Assembly (NCBI RefSeq): GCF_027409185.1
Contig: NC_084463.1
Location: forward strand, 51,950,907-52,014,906
Direction: 5' to 3'
Origin: Cynocephalus volans
Taxonomy: Eukaryota > Chordata > Mammalia > Dermoptera > Cynocephalidae
DNA length: 64,000 nt
Part shown: one piece after another, positions 22,864 through 35,569 of the stretch
Layout: every line of letters starts with the position of its first letter
Numbering within the stretch: position 1 is the first letter of the stretch
Made by a program: the position numbers and the translations under genes
Notes under the pieces: model-generated
What the model saw: only the letters and a program-made list of their open reading frames with translations
What the model was told of the DNA's origin: nothing
Databases searched by the model: none

Positions 22864-24468
22864 GTGGGTTCGAGGGTGAAAGAGGAGTCCTGCACGCCTC
22901 CGGACCCTGGGGGCACGACGGGTGTCCCTGCACTTGTTGGGCAGCAGCGCTGTGGCCCTCGGGCGGGCGGGGCCTGACGTGCGGCGCGAGCGCGGACCTG
23001 GGCCGGACCGGGGAAGGGGCGTCCGGGCTGCGCTTTCCACAACGGCCCCGTCAGAGGACTGCGCTGCGGGAAGGCGGGCGTGCGCTGCCGTTGTTCAAAA
23101 GCTGGTGGCAAGTGTCCCAGAACGGGGGCTCAGGTCCAAGTGGCCACAGGAACGTGGGTGGGGGTGTGAAGACAGCGAGCCTGGGAGGTGTGCGGGAGGC
23201 CACATTCCAGCTCCGCCGTCCAGGAACCTGGTACCGACCTATGGGACGTTCATTTTACCCGTCTGTAACATGAGCGTGTTGACGTTAGTGTAATGCCCCG
23301 AGATTCTCATAGAAATAATTGTGCAGTGTGTGCAGACTGATACTCTGTGTCAGTTTTGTTTGTGGGGAGTCTTGATGTCTCTTCAGGAAGTCAGGTTTCT
23401 CTCCCTTCCTGCACTGTGTAGCCTGCCTACCACTCCTGGTCTCAGTTTACAGAAGATAATACAAGACCTAGTTTTCAGGGACAGTAACTTGTGGAGGGAG
23501 ATTGAGGCTCTGCATGATATTCTGATTTTCTTTGGGGTAATAGAGCTGTGACAAGAGCTTGAAGGAGGGCGCCCGATGAATAGGAATCCCGCCTGGGAGA
23601 ACATCATTGTGGCCTGAACCCTCTCAGTACTGCTTCAGAGCAGAGGCAGAAGAGTCCCAGACAGGTGTAGCTTTGCACAGCCCACGCAGTTATTCAGTGT
23701 AGTGCTTACAAATGCACAAGAGTTGACAGATAATACTGCATTCGGCAGCGATCTGTGACTTGGTGACATGGGAAGGTTTGGTCCGACTTTGAAAAGGGTG
23801 AGTGAGTTTGAGTATAGGCAAGGACCTTGCAAATGTTACTTATTGAAGGGGTCTGAAGATGTTCTTTGGGGTACAAGAATAACCTGTCATAGATGAGAGA
23901 CTGTCTACAGTGCTCTCTGAACACAGTCCCATTCCTTCAGTCTTCCCTCATTGTTCCCAGGGTCTGAGCTCTCTCAAACCTAGACTATCACCAATTTTGG
24001 CATCTAGAAATATACTTATGGTTTTGTATCTGCTTTGTTTTTTTCTGGTAGTTCAGGAATGGCTTGTCTGGTATTTCTACCTTGTAAGAAAAGTGAAAAT
24101 AAGTAGATTTTAGGAAATGTGACTTGCCCAGGGTCACATGATTTATTAATGTTAGGTTTCCTGGCTTTTTGTCTGTTCTCCATTTTGCCACACTTCAGTC
24201 AAAAACAAGTGCTTGTTCACTGTTGAAATTACTTTTGTAATGCTGAATGAAGTCAACTTAGAGCAAACATTGCTTTAACATACACTGTTTAAAACATCCC
24301 TATCCTTTTTTTATCTCCAGTGCTTTCTGCGAATCATGTCACCATAAAGAGAATAACATTAAGTATTTCCAACTTAATGTCAGTATTCTGTTCTTGAAAA
24401 TCAGAAACGTTGCATATATGTATATCGGATCCAATTTTACATTACTTAAATGGGAAAATTACAATACT
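22864..24468. other. Intron 1, 5' part
   Basis: CpG-rich at first, then ordinary intronic sequence. I see no second gene and no recognised repeat. Confidence 0.5.
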
Positions 24469-24546
24469 CGTGTGCTTCAAAAACTTCATGGAGATATTCC
24501 TTTTCACTTTTAGTTATCTTTTCCCATGAACTTTTCAAAGTACCAT
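24469..24546. mobile_element. Mariner-like MITE (~78 bp)
   Basis: The ends form imperfect terminal inverted repeats: TGTGCTTCAAAAACTTCATG on the left, and CCCATGAACTTTTCAAAGTACC on the right as its reverse complement. The 'CTTCAAAAAGTTCATGGA' terminus is typical of short mariner-derived elements in mammals. It is non-autonomous with no coding capacity. Confidence 0.7.
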
Positions 24547-24829
24547 TTTATGGTTCACTACTCCTTTATAAAAAACAGACCCTTTTTATGTTTTTAAAGT
24601 AAACAACTTCTATATGATATATTAAAAAAAGAATAACAGAAAGTCTTACTCCGTAGTTCACTGATGTGTATAAAATTGCTTTTTATGATTCACATGGCCT
24701 CCATTAACATCAGGGGCTTCAATAAAGTAGTCCTTGAAATTTTCAAACTCCTTGTGGTTGTGAAGGTATATTGATTGTATTTAACATGTAATATAAGAGT
24801 TTTTCGCCAACATACTTTTGTTCAAAACA

Positions 24830-25260
24830 TATTGAGTTCTGGAGACTTAGATGTATCATTTCTCATTTGCCCCGTACGGAACAAATGAAAACCCAAATAG
24901 CTTAAAAAACCCAGCCATTTTAATATGTTGAAGTGCCAAGAATCCACATTTTGGGTGTGTTGACCTGGGCAGCTCTCATGCTAGTGAGATTAAAAATTCA
25001 GCTTAATTACTTGGTCCCTTGACTGAGGCTGGTTGGTTCAAGATGGCTTCACTCACATGTCCTGTGGTTTTTGCTGACTCTTGGCTGGGTTCCTTGTCTC
25101 CAAAAGTGTAGCCTCAGGCTTTTTCACACCATGATTGTGTTTAAGAGAGCAAGCACCAGTGGCCATTACTTATCAAACATGTTTGCATAACATTTTCTAA
25201 TGTGCCATTGGCCAAAGCAAGTCACATTACAAAGCCCAGTCCATTGTCAGAGCATACTAT
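24830..25260. repeat. Ancient interspersed repeat (also at 32.3 kb)
   Basis: Shares long blocks in order with 32,335-32,575: GAACAAATGAAAACCCAAAT, TCCACAT..TTGGGTGT, and CAAGATGGCTTCACTCACAT, the last identical in both. The 3' half (TTGGCCAAAGCAAGTCACAT near 25,210) continues the consensus. It is probably an old MER-type DNA transposon; I cannot name the subfamily with certainty. Confidence 0.6.
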
Positions 25261-25441
25261 CTGAGGGTTTTGGTGCAGGGAGATCTATTGCAGGCACAGG
25301 GATGGTGTACCAAGAGAAATATACGTTATGTATGTTACTTTACCTATGTAATGATGGGCAAAAGATTTTGGATTATGAGATGCATACTATTTTGATATTT
25401 AGTTATATATAAATAGGATGTGTTGTAGTGGAAACACTTAT

Positions 25442-27835
25442 CTGGATGTATTAGTCCGTTTGTATTGCTATAACAGAAATTCGTGAGACTGGGTAATTTA
25501 TAAGGAAAAGAGGTTTATTTGGCTCATGATTCAGGGACAGCTGCATCTGGCATGGGCTTCAGGCTACTTCTACTCATGGCAGAAAGTGGCAGGCAGCCAG
25601 TGGGTACAAACATATCACGTGGCAAGAAGCAAGAGAGAGAGAAGGTGCCAGGATCCTTTAAACAATCAGCTCTGGAGGGAACTAATAGAGTGAGAACTCA
25701 CTCATTAATCCTGCCTCCCACACAGAGAGCATGAATCCATTCATGAGGGACCTGCCCCCATGACTCAATCAGTTCCCAACACTGCCACATTGGAGATCAA
25801 ATTTCCACATGAGTTTTGGAGAGGACAACACTTCCAAACCGTCATTCTGCCCCTGGCCCCCCAAAATTCATGTCACTCTCATATACAAAATACAATTACT
25901 CCATCCCAACAGTCCCAAAATTCTTAGCTTGTTCCAGCACCAACTTAAAAGTCCAAAGTCCAAAGTCTCATCTGATACCAAAAGCAAAAGTCCTTCCTGC
26001 AGTGAACCTGAAAAACAAAGCCAAATTTATCTACCACCAAGATACAATGGCAGAATAGACATTGGGTATACATTCCCATTCCAAAAGGGAGGAATAGGCC
26101 AGAAGAAAGGAAAAACAGGTACCAAACAAGTCTGAAACCCAGCAGGACAGACAGTAAATCTTAAAGCTCCCAAATAATCTTTTTTGATTCCCAGTTCTGC
26201 ATCCTGGGCACAGTGGGGCATTTGGGCCCCCAAAGGATCAGGCAGCCTCACTCCCACAGGCAGGGACAGCCAAGTGAGCTGTGCTGGTGCCTGCAACTTT
26301 TCAAGACCAGTGTTCCACTCTGGTAGCTCTATAAGTCTGGGGTCTCCATGGTGGTCCTGCTGCCTGGGCTCTACTAGACATTTCCCTGGTGGGAGCTCCC
26401 TGTGGGTGCTCCAGCCCCACTTTCCTGCTCAGCACTGCTCTAGTAGATGTCCTCTGCAGTGGCTCTGCCCTTGCGGGAAGACTCTGTCTGGGTCCCTAGG
26501 CTTTTCCATACATCATCTGGAATCTAGACGGAGGCTGCCACCCTTCCACTGCTCTCATGTCCTGCCAGCCTGCAGACAACATAATGCGGATGCCCCCAAG
26601 TTTTCAGGCCACTACTCTCCAGGGATGGTACGTGAACCACACTCGGGGCTGCTCCAGCCAGAGCAGCTGGGAGGCAGGGAGCAGCATCCCAAGGGCAGTT
26701 GCACCCCAGGTCTGTCTTCCAGGATAACTCAGTCCTTCTAGGCCTCAGGGTCTGTGTTAGGTGGGGCACCCTTCCAGACTTCTCAAATGCCTGCAGGGCT
26801 TTCCTCTCATTGTCTCCACTATTAGCATCTGGCCTCCTCATCACTATGATAATTTCTTTAGCAACCAGTTTATCTGCTTCACCCTTGCATTTTTCTCCAG
26901 CTCTCCACTTCTCTACCACATGGCCAGGCTGCAAATCTTCAAAATCTTTACACTCTGATTCCCTTTTAAATTCTTGCTTTACATCATGATTTTGCTGCTA
27001 TAACTCAGAGTAGGCTCTTAAAAGCAACCGTGCAACTTCCTTAATGCTTTGCCTCTTTAGAAATTTGCCAAATGCTCTGGTTCACAACTATTCAGTTCCA
27101 CCTTCCACAAAGTCCAAGGGCATGGACACAATACAGCCAGGTTCCTTGCTATGGTATAGCAAGGGTGACCTTTGTCCAGTTCACAATAAGTTCCTTCTTT
27201 CTATCTGAGACTTCATCATGTGCATGGCCTTTACTGTCCACATTTCCATCAGCATTCTGCTTACCACCACGTAAGTCTCTCAGCCATTTCAAACTTTTCC
27301 TCGTCTTTCTGTCTTCTAAGTCCTCCAGCCTCCTTCAGCCTTTGCCCATTACCCAGTTCCAAAGCGTCATCCACATTTTCAAGTATCTGTATAGCAACAC
27401 CCCACTTCTGTTACCAGTTTTCTCTATTAGTCCATTTGTGTTGCTATAATAGAAATACTTGAGACTGGATAATTTATAAGGAAAATAGGTTTATTGGGCT
27501 TACAATTCTGGGACAGCTGCATCTGGCGTGGGCTTCAGGCTGCTGCTACTCATGGCAGAAAGTAGCAGGCAGCCAATGGGTACAAGCAGATCACACTGCA
27601 AGAGGAAGCAAGAGGGAGAGAGGAGGTGCCAGGGTCCTTTAAACAGTCAGCTCTGGAGGAAACTAATAGAATGAGAACTCACTCATTAGTCCTCCTTCCC
27701 CCAGGGAGAGCATGAATCCATTCAGGAGGGATCTGTCCCCATGACTCAACTCATTCAGTTTCCAACACTTTCACATTGCAGATCAAATTTTCACATGTTT
27801 TGGAGGGGACAGCACATCCAAACTCCATCACTGGA
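25442..27835 (-). mobile_element. MaLR element (THE1/MST-like) with both LTRs and TSD CTGGA
   Basis: Two homologous LTRs (25,447-25,844 and 27,423-27,830) enclose 1.6 kb. Each begins T(G/C)TATTAGTCC(G/A)TTTGT on the plus strand, the complement of a MaLR LTR end, so the element is antisense to the zinc-finger gene. A 5-bp duplication CTGGA is exact at 25,442-25,446 and 27,831-27,835. The interior starts CCCCCCAAAATTCATGTCAC, like the MaLR internal region next to the LTR, and has only broken frames. It lies in intron 1. Confidence 0.9.
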
Positions 27836-27899
27836 GTTGTTTATGGAGGCATTATATTAATATGAAAATAGTTAATATAGCGTAACTATATTTCTGTAA

Positions 27900-30800
27900 C
27901 AGTTTTATTAAAGACATGATGTGTTTTCCTTTGGGTTTTTTTTTACCTCTCAAAATACATTGTACTTGATTTTCATGCCCCTTTACCTGTTCCTCTCCAC
28001 CCCCTCTCCTCTCCACGCATATCATTCTCTTGACTTAAAAGTTCAAGGAATTTTTGTGGTTATTGTTTTCTCCCCCTGACCCTTTACTTGTTTGTGTGTT
28101 TATTTATTTATTTTTACCTCCCACAGATCAGTGAGAACGTGGTATTTCTCTTTCTGTGCCTGACTTGTTTCACTTAATATATTTTTCTTGAAGTCCATCC
28201 ATGTTGTTGCGAATGGTAGTATTTCATTTTTTTTTTTTATAGCAGAGTAGTTATCCATTGTGTAGATATACAACAGTTTCCTTATACACTCATCAGATGA
28301 TGGACATTTGGGATGGATCAAGCTCTTAACTATTGTAAATAGTGCTGCAATAAACATTGGAGTACAGGTATTCCTTTGGCATGATGATTTCCATTCCTCT
28401 GGGTATATTCCCAGCAGTGGAATAGCTGGGTCATATGGTAGATCTATCTATAATTGTTTGAGGAAAGTCCATATCATTTTCCATAAAGGCTGCATCATTT
28501 TGCAGCCCCACCAACAGTGAATGAGTGTTTCTTTTTCTCCTCAACGTCTCCAGCACTTATCATATTCAGTCATTTGGATGTTAGCTATCCTAACTAGAGT
28601 GAGATCATATCTCAGGTGGTTTTGAATTGCATTTCCTGGATGTTGAGTGATGTTGAGCATTTTTTCATGTGTCGGTTGGCCATTCATAAGTCTTCCCTTG
28701 AGAAATGCCTATCAGCTCATTTGTCCATTTTTTAATTGGGTTATTTGTTTTTATGCTGTAAAGTTGTTTGAGTTCCTTGTATATTCTGGATATCAATCCT
28801 TTGTCAGATGTATATTTTGCATATATTTTCTCCCACTCTGCTGGTTGTCTTTTCACCCTGTTGATTGTTTCTTTTGCTCTGCAGAAACTTTTTATTTTGA
28901 TAGAATCTTATTTGTTTATTTTTCCTTGGAATCCCTGTGCTTTGGGGATCATACTCATGAAATCTGTACCCACTCCTACTTCCTGGAGTGTTTCTCCTAT
29001 GTTTTCTTTAAGGAGTTTTATTGTTCCGGATGTATGTTTAATTCTTTAATCCATTTTGAGTTGGTTTTGGTATATGGTGAAAGGTATGGGTCATTTCATT
29101 CTATATATGAGTATCATTTTCCCAGCACCACTTGTTGAAAAGGCAGTCTCTTCCCCAATATGAAGATTTTCTGCCTTTATCAAAGATCAGATGGCTGTAG
29201 GCATATGGATTGATTTCTGGGTTCTCTATTCTATTCCATTTATCCATTTGTCTATTTTTATGCCAGTACCATGCTGTTTTGGTTTTTATAGCTTAGTAAT
29301 ATAGTTTAAAGTCAGGTAGTGTTATGCCTCCAGCTCTACTTTTTTATGTTCAGGATTGCTTTGGCCATGTGTGGTCTTTTGTTTTTCCATATAAATATCT
29401 GAATAGCTTTTTCCATTTCTGAGAAAAATGTCATTGGAATTTTGATGGGTATTGAATTGAATCTGTAGGTCACTTTGGGTAATATGGACATTTTCACAAT
29501 GTTAATTCTTCCAATCCAAGAGCATGGGATATCTTTCCATCTTCTTGTATCCTCTTTAGTTCCTCTCAACAGTCATTTGTATTTCTCTTTGTAGAGAATT
29601 TTCAAATCATTGGTCAGCTTTATTCCTAAGTATTTTATATATATATATTTTTTGGTGGCTATTGTAAAGAGGCTAGCTTTCTTGATTTCTTTTTCTGCAT
29701 GTTCACTGTTGGAGTATAGAAATACTACTGATTTCTCAGTGTTGATTTTATATCCTGCAACATTTCTGAAGTCATTTATCAACTCCAAGAGTTTTTTTTG
29801 TAGAGGCTTTAGGCTGTTTGATATATAGAATCATGTCATCTGCAAAGAGGGACAGTTTAACTTCATCTTTTCCAATCTGGCTGCCCTTTATTTCCTTATC
29901 TTTGATTGCTCTGGCTAGGACTTCCAACACTGTGCTGAGTAGGATTGTTGAGAGTGGGCATCCTGTCTAGTTCTTGTTCAGGATGATCTTGACAGTGAGT
30001 TTATCGTATATGGCTTTAATCATGTTGAGATACTTTCCATCCATGCCTAACTTGTAAAGAGTCTTTATCATGAAAGGATGTTGAATTTTGTCAAATGCTT
30101 TTTCAGCATCAATAGAGATGATCATGTGTTTTTTGTCTTTGGTTTTATTAACATGGTGTATCACATTTATTGATTTGTGTTTGTTAAACCAACCTTGTAT
30201 CTCTGGGATGAATCCCACCTGATCGTGGTGTATAATTTTGTGTATGTGTTGCTGTATTCTGTTAGCTAGTATTTTATTGAGGATTTTTGCATGTATATTC
30301 ACCAAGGATATTGACCTGTAGTTTTGTATTTTTGATGCATCTTTGTCTGGTTTTGGTATCAGGGTGATGTTTGCCTCATAGAATGAGTTTGGGAGAATTG
30401 CCTCTGTTTCAGTCTTTTGAAATAGTTTGTAGAGAATTTGTGTCAGTTCCTCCTTGAACATTTAGTAGAATTCTGCAGTGAACCCATCTTGTCCTGGGCT
30501 TTTCTTTGGAGACTTCGAATAACAGCTTCAGTCTCTCAGTGTTATTTTTCCATTCAGATATTCTATATCGTTTGGCTCAGTTTTGGCAATTTGTATAAAT
30601 CCAGAAATTAATCCATTTCCTCCAGATTTTCAAACTTGTTGGCAGATAGATGCTTAAAGTTGTCTCTAATGATTCCTTGTATTTCTGGGATGTCAGTTGT
30701 AATATCACCTTTTTCATTTCTTATTTATGTTATGTGTGTTTTGTTTATCTTTTTTATCTCAATTTTATTTATCTTTTCAAAAAAACAACTTTTTCTTTCA

Positions 30801-31475
30801 TTGACCTTTTGTATTGTTTTTTGTTTCTATTTCATTTAGTTCTGCTCCGATCTTAATTATTTCTTTCTACTATTTAGATTGTTCTTGTTATTCTAGATCT
30901 TTAAGGTGAAGTGTTAGGTTGTTTACTTGCCATCTTTCCATTCTTCCAAAGTTAGCATTTAATGTGATAAATTTCCCCCTTAATACTGCTTTTGCAGTAT
31001 CCTACAGGTTTTGGTATGGTGTGTCATTACTTTCATTAGTTTCAAGAAATTTCAAGAAATTTTTGGCTGGCTTGGGGTGTGGGAACCCCAAGGCTGTTAG
31101 ACCTTTCCTGGCAGCAGGTCCAGCCTGGGCTAGAATTCCTGCCCTGCCTGCCTTCTCCAGGACAGCTGGCTTGGGATGTGGGAGCCCTGATGCTGTTACA
31201 TCTCTCCTGGTGGTAGGACTGACCTGGGCTGGAAGTCCTGCCCCACTTGCCATGTCTGGCCTGGCAGGCTCAGGGTGTGTGGGCCCAGAAGCTCTAAAGT
31301 CTCTCTACAGAATGGAGAGCAACCTGAACTGGGGTACCATGCTGGACAGCTCCCGTCCACTCCAGCACAGATCTCGGGTCCTCCATTGCTGCTCATCATT
31401 AGCTGCAAATTGGTCACTCTGTGGGAGAGAGTGACACCAGGAGCAACTACTCCACCATCTTGACTGTAACTCCCT
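27900..31475 (-). mobile_element. L1, antisense, with 5' UTR but internal deletion
   Basis: The 3' UTR and ORF2 are antisense from about 27,900 to 31,000. The best preserved part is a 164-codon frame (30,461 to 29,967) from the reverse-transcriptase domain, with [20 protein letters not shown] and [10 protein letters not shown] motifs. At about 31,060 the sequence jumps from the ORF2 5' half directly into a GC-rich, repeat-bearing 5' UTR (31,065-31,475) ending in ACCATCTTGACTGTAACTCC. ORF1 and part of ORF2 are missing, so it is defective. It lies in intron 1, 0.3 kb before exon 2. Confidence 0.85.
31065..31330 (-). repeat. ~100-bp tandem repeat in L1 5' UTR
   Basis: About 2.5 units, each beginning GCTGGCTTGGG(G/A)TGTGGGA or a variant and containing a CTG(G/T)C..CAG..GACCTGGGCTGGA-like core. 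The repeated structure is unlike the 77-bp VNTR at 37 and 46 kb, which suggests a different L1 5' UTR family. Confidence 0.6.
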
Positions 31476-31807
31476 GTTTTTCTTTGGTTTAAATGATGAA
31501 ATTGTATATTTAGATATCACTGATTCTTGCTGAATCAGTAGGTAACGTATGTTTTCATTAACTCCAAAATCAACTGTGTGTCTCTTTTGTACCAATTAAT
31601 GTACTTGTAGATGCACCTTTAATGGGTCTTTGTTGCACCTTATTGACCATAAAAGATTGTTGTCTCATAGGGAGGATTTTGTTTGTTTCTCTTTCCTAAC
31701 TATTGTGTAGAGAATTTTGGGCATGAGAATCCAGGGCCAACGCACAACAGTTCTTTCCTTAATCCACTCCATTCTCTTCTCTCCCATCTAAGCTGCCAGA
31801 GTGCCCT

Positions 31808-31846
31808 ATGCATTTTGAAGAGCAACAGAAGATGAATAATTCTCTG
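31808..31846 (+). CDS. KRAB zinc-finger gene, exon 2 (start codon)
   Basis: The exon spans 31,793-31,846: acceptor CCCATCTAAG|CTGCC after a pyrimidine-rich tract, donor TCTCTG|GTGAGT. Two in-frame ATGs are present, at 31,808 and 31,832. The first gives the N-terminus MHFEEQQKMNNSL, the second MNNSL. I use the first, because it is the first AUG in the exon and because FEEQ-type leaders occur in related human KRAB zinc-finger proteins; start at 31,832 cannot be excluded. The exon ends in phase 0 and joins exon 3 to give ...[12 protein letters not shown]. This short exon ahead of KRAB-A is standard for the family. Confidence 0.85.
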
Positions 31847-32334
31847 GTGAGTTGTCTGTTTATTTATTTCTCATTTCTTTTACTGTATTACCTGGTTATT
31901 GTGGGGAGCATGAATTAAAATGGAAAAGTAGAAATGAATAAAACTCAGCTTGAAAGAAACGCACATATGTAAGATAACGTTTGCATGTAGATATAGCAAG
32001 TTATAAGACCTCAGAGTCATCTAAGTTCAGTAAAAGTTTGTCTCTGGTCTTTCTGATGTTGTGGCAAAAAAGGCAGACAGTTGTTTTACATGACTGGAAT
32101 GGAAACTAATAAGGTAAAATACCAAATTCTCATGGGATATGAAGATTTACTGGCACTAAATTCTGAAACACTGTCTCTATTAGAAGGTGTTTGACTGCCA
32201 ACCTGGAAATGAACACTTTTACCTTTCTGCACTGGAAATGGTTAGTGAGTGCTAAGGCATGTGTTCCTGAATAAGCAGTCTGTAAAGTTCATGTAATGTA
32301 AGACTTTCTCCCCTACCTAATTTTGTTAAAGCTT

Positions 32335-32575
32335 ACTGAGTTTTGGGGACTTAGATGTGTCAGTTAACATTCACTGTGTAAGAACAAATGAAAACCCAAA
32401 TGGCTTAAAATATCAGGCCATTTTATCTTCTTGAAGTTCTATGGATCCACATGTTGGGTGTACTCAGCTGGGCAGTTTTCTTGCTAGCGATGCCTGGATT
32501 CTAAATGTAGCTTCAGTCACCTGGTGCCTTGACTGAGGCTGTTGCTTCAAGATGGCTTCACTCACATGTCCTGTG
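32335..32575. repeat. Ancient interspersed repeat, second copy
   Basis: Homologous to 24,833-25,075, with shared blocks GGGACTTAGATGT, ACAAATGAAAACCCAAAT and CAAGATGGCTTCACTCACAT. It lies 0.5 kb after exon 2. Confidence 0.65.
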
Positions 32576-35204
32576 GCTTGTGTACAGCTTTGGAAGACTT
32601 GATTCACAGATAAAAACTTGAATTATCACCTAAATTAGTGAAATATAGTGCCTATTCTCTAGTCTTTTTCTAAGTTGAATCTTCTGCCACCTTTGAAACT
32701 GCTATTCATGACTTCTGGAAATTCTACTGTGTTGGTTTGTTAGTTTCTCTCAAGCCCTTACTGATGGTTTTCTCTAGTTTCTCCTGAATTGTTCTCTTTT
32801 CCTCCTAACGTAGCTTATCAAAGTGCTTCACTCTGGGCACTATTGTCACTGTGCTCCTTTTCTTGACTGATTCAGTCCTCTGTAGTTTGTACTCTTGGTT
32901 CTCTTTAGTTTCTTCTCTTTTCTATTTCTTCCCTTTTCTTTGGATCATAGGTTGAACTCTCTGTTGACTGGTTTTTCTAGCTATTTAAAAGGCACCTTTA
33001 GGCCAATGAATCCAAAATGAAATTGACGTCTACTTCTTTTCTCTTACTTGTGGTAACAGTACCATCCAGCCAGTGACCCAAGCCACTGAAGTGGGAGTTT
33101 TCCTGGACTCCTCCCTGTTTCTGGGGTCTAGTCTTCTCTGGTGTTTATTCCTGTTCCTTTTGCTTGCTTGTTCTTTTCATTTTATTCTAATTTCCGTGTA
33201 CACTGCTTGTATAGGGGTAGGAGATGTTGGCTCTTATAAAGACAGTAACTTTGTTCCAGTGTAAATACTCATGTAAAAACCTAAGGGCATATTTCCTGGG
33301 TGATGAGATTCAATCCCTGGTGACCTGTGCTTCTAGTCAGCACCTGTGGTGACATCCTTAGGAGTGTGAGGGGAGAAAGTATTCAGGAGTTCGTGGGACA
33401 TGTTGGATGAAGGGCCAGTAAAAAAGCATGCAAAGAAGAAAAATAGAAATGGCAGATTTTTATAATTTGTGCATTTTGTATATATAAATTGATATCTGTG
33501 ATTCTGTGTGTAGTTTTCTTACTGTACAGTTCTCTGTTTCTACTTCAAGAAGACCCATTATGTTTTTAAACTTTCTTACAGATTGTATATTCTTCTTCTC
33601 CTGTATCAGCTGATCACTTAGAAATCAATGAGAAAAATGGGTGTGTGCATTAGTCATCAGTATGTTTATAAACCAGAACCATAGCTAACAGTTGGTTTAG
33701 GGAGAAAAATGACATACCAGTTAACTGAAAGTTTACATTCTCAACTATAGTTTGAGGAGTAACAAGATGTGAAATGCTGGCTTTATTTATTTTGGACCTA
33801 ACAATCAATGTGAAAGTACATGCTTCCTGTTGCATATGAGAGTACTGTCTGTGGTCTCTAATGACTTTTCTGGTGTTCAGGTGATCAGCTGCATGACACA
33901 GTGACACAAAACATAGTTGCTTAGAATAAGAATTTTTTCCTTACTCCATGTTGCAATGTTGTAGGTAAGTATAGTGTTCAGGGTAGTGTGGGTTGGCTGC
34001 TGCATGATGTGTCTGGTCTAAAGTGGAAGAACACGAGTGGCTGGGGACTTTGGGCAGACATCCAGGCCCTCTTTGTGGCCAGGTGGACTTCCTCAGAGTC
34101 TGGCAGTCTCCGTGTAGTCAGATTAGTCTGGCTTCTTCAGGGTAAGTGTCCAAGAGGCCCAGGCAGAGGCTGCAAGTCTTCTTGTTATCTCCACTCAGAT
34201 CCCAAAGCATGTCTCCACCACATTCTCTTGATCAAGCACATCACTAAGACCAGCCCTGATTCAAGAGGAAGGCAATTATATCCTACCTCTCAATAAAAGG
34301 AATAGTAAGTATTTCCAGCAGTCTTTAAGAGAACACTGTTTGGTCTCTGGCCACAAGTTTCTACCATATGCAAAATATAATTTGCTCCTCTCAGGAGCCC
34401 TTGAAATCTACTGTTCTGCAATTGGCTGTAAACCCAATTAAATTATGTCCAGTGGCCTGTTTTCTTCATCTCCTCAACACATGGCCAACTCACAGTGAGG
34501 AGACTGGCCTAAGCATGTGCGCACTTCCCTTCAGCAGGGTAAGTGGAAGGGCTGGCATCCAGCAGGGTCTGGTCTGAGCAGTTATGCCCACTGAGCACCT
34601 GGTTTAGTTCTTTGATATCGGGCCCCGTGTTGGTCTCTGGACAAGATGCCTCCTGCTTCTGTACTCTGCCCTGCGGGCTCTCACCATTCTCTGTCTATAT
34701 TCATTTTTATTAAATGATTGGGTTTACAGTTGAGCAATGCCTTTTTTTTTTTTTGGTATAATACATTGCAAATCCAAAGACCTTTAAAAATATTTGTTTT
34801 TGGATTCTGGCCAAAGAAATTCCCCTTTGTACATTATTAAAAAGCGTTAACTTTCATTGTACTAAAATGCATACAACCAATCCTACCTCTGTGTTAGGCC
34901 CTTTTTTCTCTGGCCTTCCATCCTCTCTTAGGTACCTATTTCTTAAAAAGTTTTATTGGTTATCAGGTGCTATCTATGTATCACACCCTATGGTACTTAG
35001 AAGGCTGGAAACAGATTTGTTTGTTTTTTTGTTTACAAAACAGTTTGATTCTTGCCTCAAAGTAGTTTCTGTCTTTGAAAATATTGTGTTGAAAACACTT
35101 GGATTGAAAAACAGTTTTATTTCCAACTCAGCAAGTTCTGGCTCCTTTATATTCTCTTTAAATTTGTTTGAAAATTGACCATCCTTCTTTATTTTATTGT
35201 TGGC
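32576..35204. other. Intron 2, largely unassigned
   Basis: No second gene is seen. 33,930-34,310 (...CTCTTGATCAAGCACATCACTAAGACCAGCCCTGATTCAAG) resembles the 3' half of the same type of old MER repeat as at 25 and 32 kb. A T13 run lies at 34,743. The rest is ordinary intron. Confidence 0.45.
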
Positions 35205-35305
35205 TATTTACTTATTGGCAGATGGCCTATATGGGGATCCAACCCTTGACTTTGGTTTTATTAAAACCATGTTTTATCCTTCTTTATGAGCTGACCAGCC
35301 AGCCT
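35205..35305 (-). mobile_element. tRNA-Ile-derived SINE, antisense fragment
   Basis: The plus strand runs TTGGCAGATGGCCTATATGG, the B-box complement GGATCCAACCCTTGAC and GAGCTGACCAGCCAGCC, matching the SINE at 21.75 kb. Confidence 0.75.
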
Positions 35306-35569
35306 TCTTTACTTTGTCCTTCTTATATTTTACCAGTTTCAGAGAGAGGAGACCATGTAGCACTTTTACCATTGTTCAAAGAAGTCTCCTTTGGCAGACC
35401 CCTGAGAGGGTGAGATAGTTTTCCACTTTCCATGCTTTGGGAGGCAATAGTGTGGCCCACATCCTTCAGTGTTCCATTTATTTTTGGTAACATATTTTGT
35501 GGTGACACTTCTTTTCACTAGTATTAATATATCCACTTAAGCTTTTCATAGTGTTTGTGTAATATTTTA

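Larger units (their letters stand above)
22564..23260 (+). promoter_or_regulatory. CpG-island promoter of the KRAB zinc-finger gene
   Basis: An abrupt GC- and CpG-rich block in an otherwise AT-rich region, densest at 22,730-23,230. From 5' to 3' it holds two ZNF143-like motifs (22,590 and 22,674), a half-CRE TGACGT (22,701), an NRF1-like TGCGCATGTGC (22,752-22,762) and a YY1-like CCGCCATGTTTT (22,778-22,789). There is no TATA box. This array is typical of housekeeping-type promoters of KRAB zinc-finger genes. The open frames on both strands here reflect GC content and are not coding. Exon 1 lies inside the island. Confidence 0.8.

Noticed and set aside
22675..23293. Open frames of 100-154 codons on both strands
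   Set aside because: CpG-island promoter and exon 1/intron 1 of the zinc-finger gene; GC-rich sequence has few stops and no recognisable domain.
26184..26934. Frames of 185 (+) and 136 (-) codons between 26.2 and 26.9 kb
   Set aside because: Both lie in the interior of the MaLR element. I see no host-gene domain and no splice context.
28647..29138. 163-codon frame on the plus strand
   Set aside because: Opposite strand of L1 ORF2; hydrophobic, low-complexity translation of an antisense L1.
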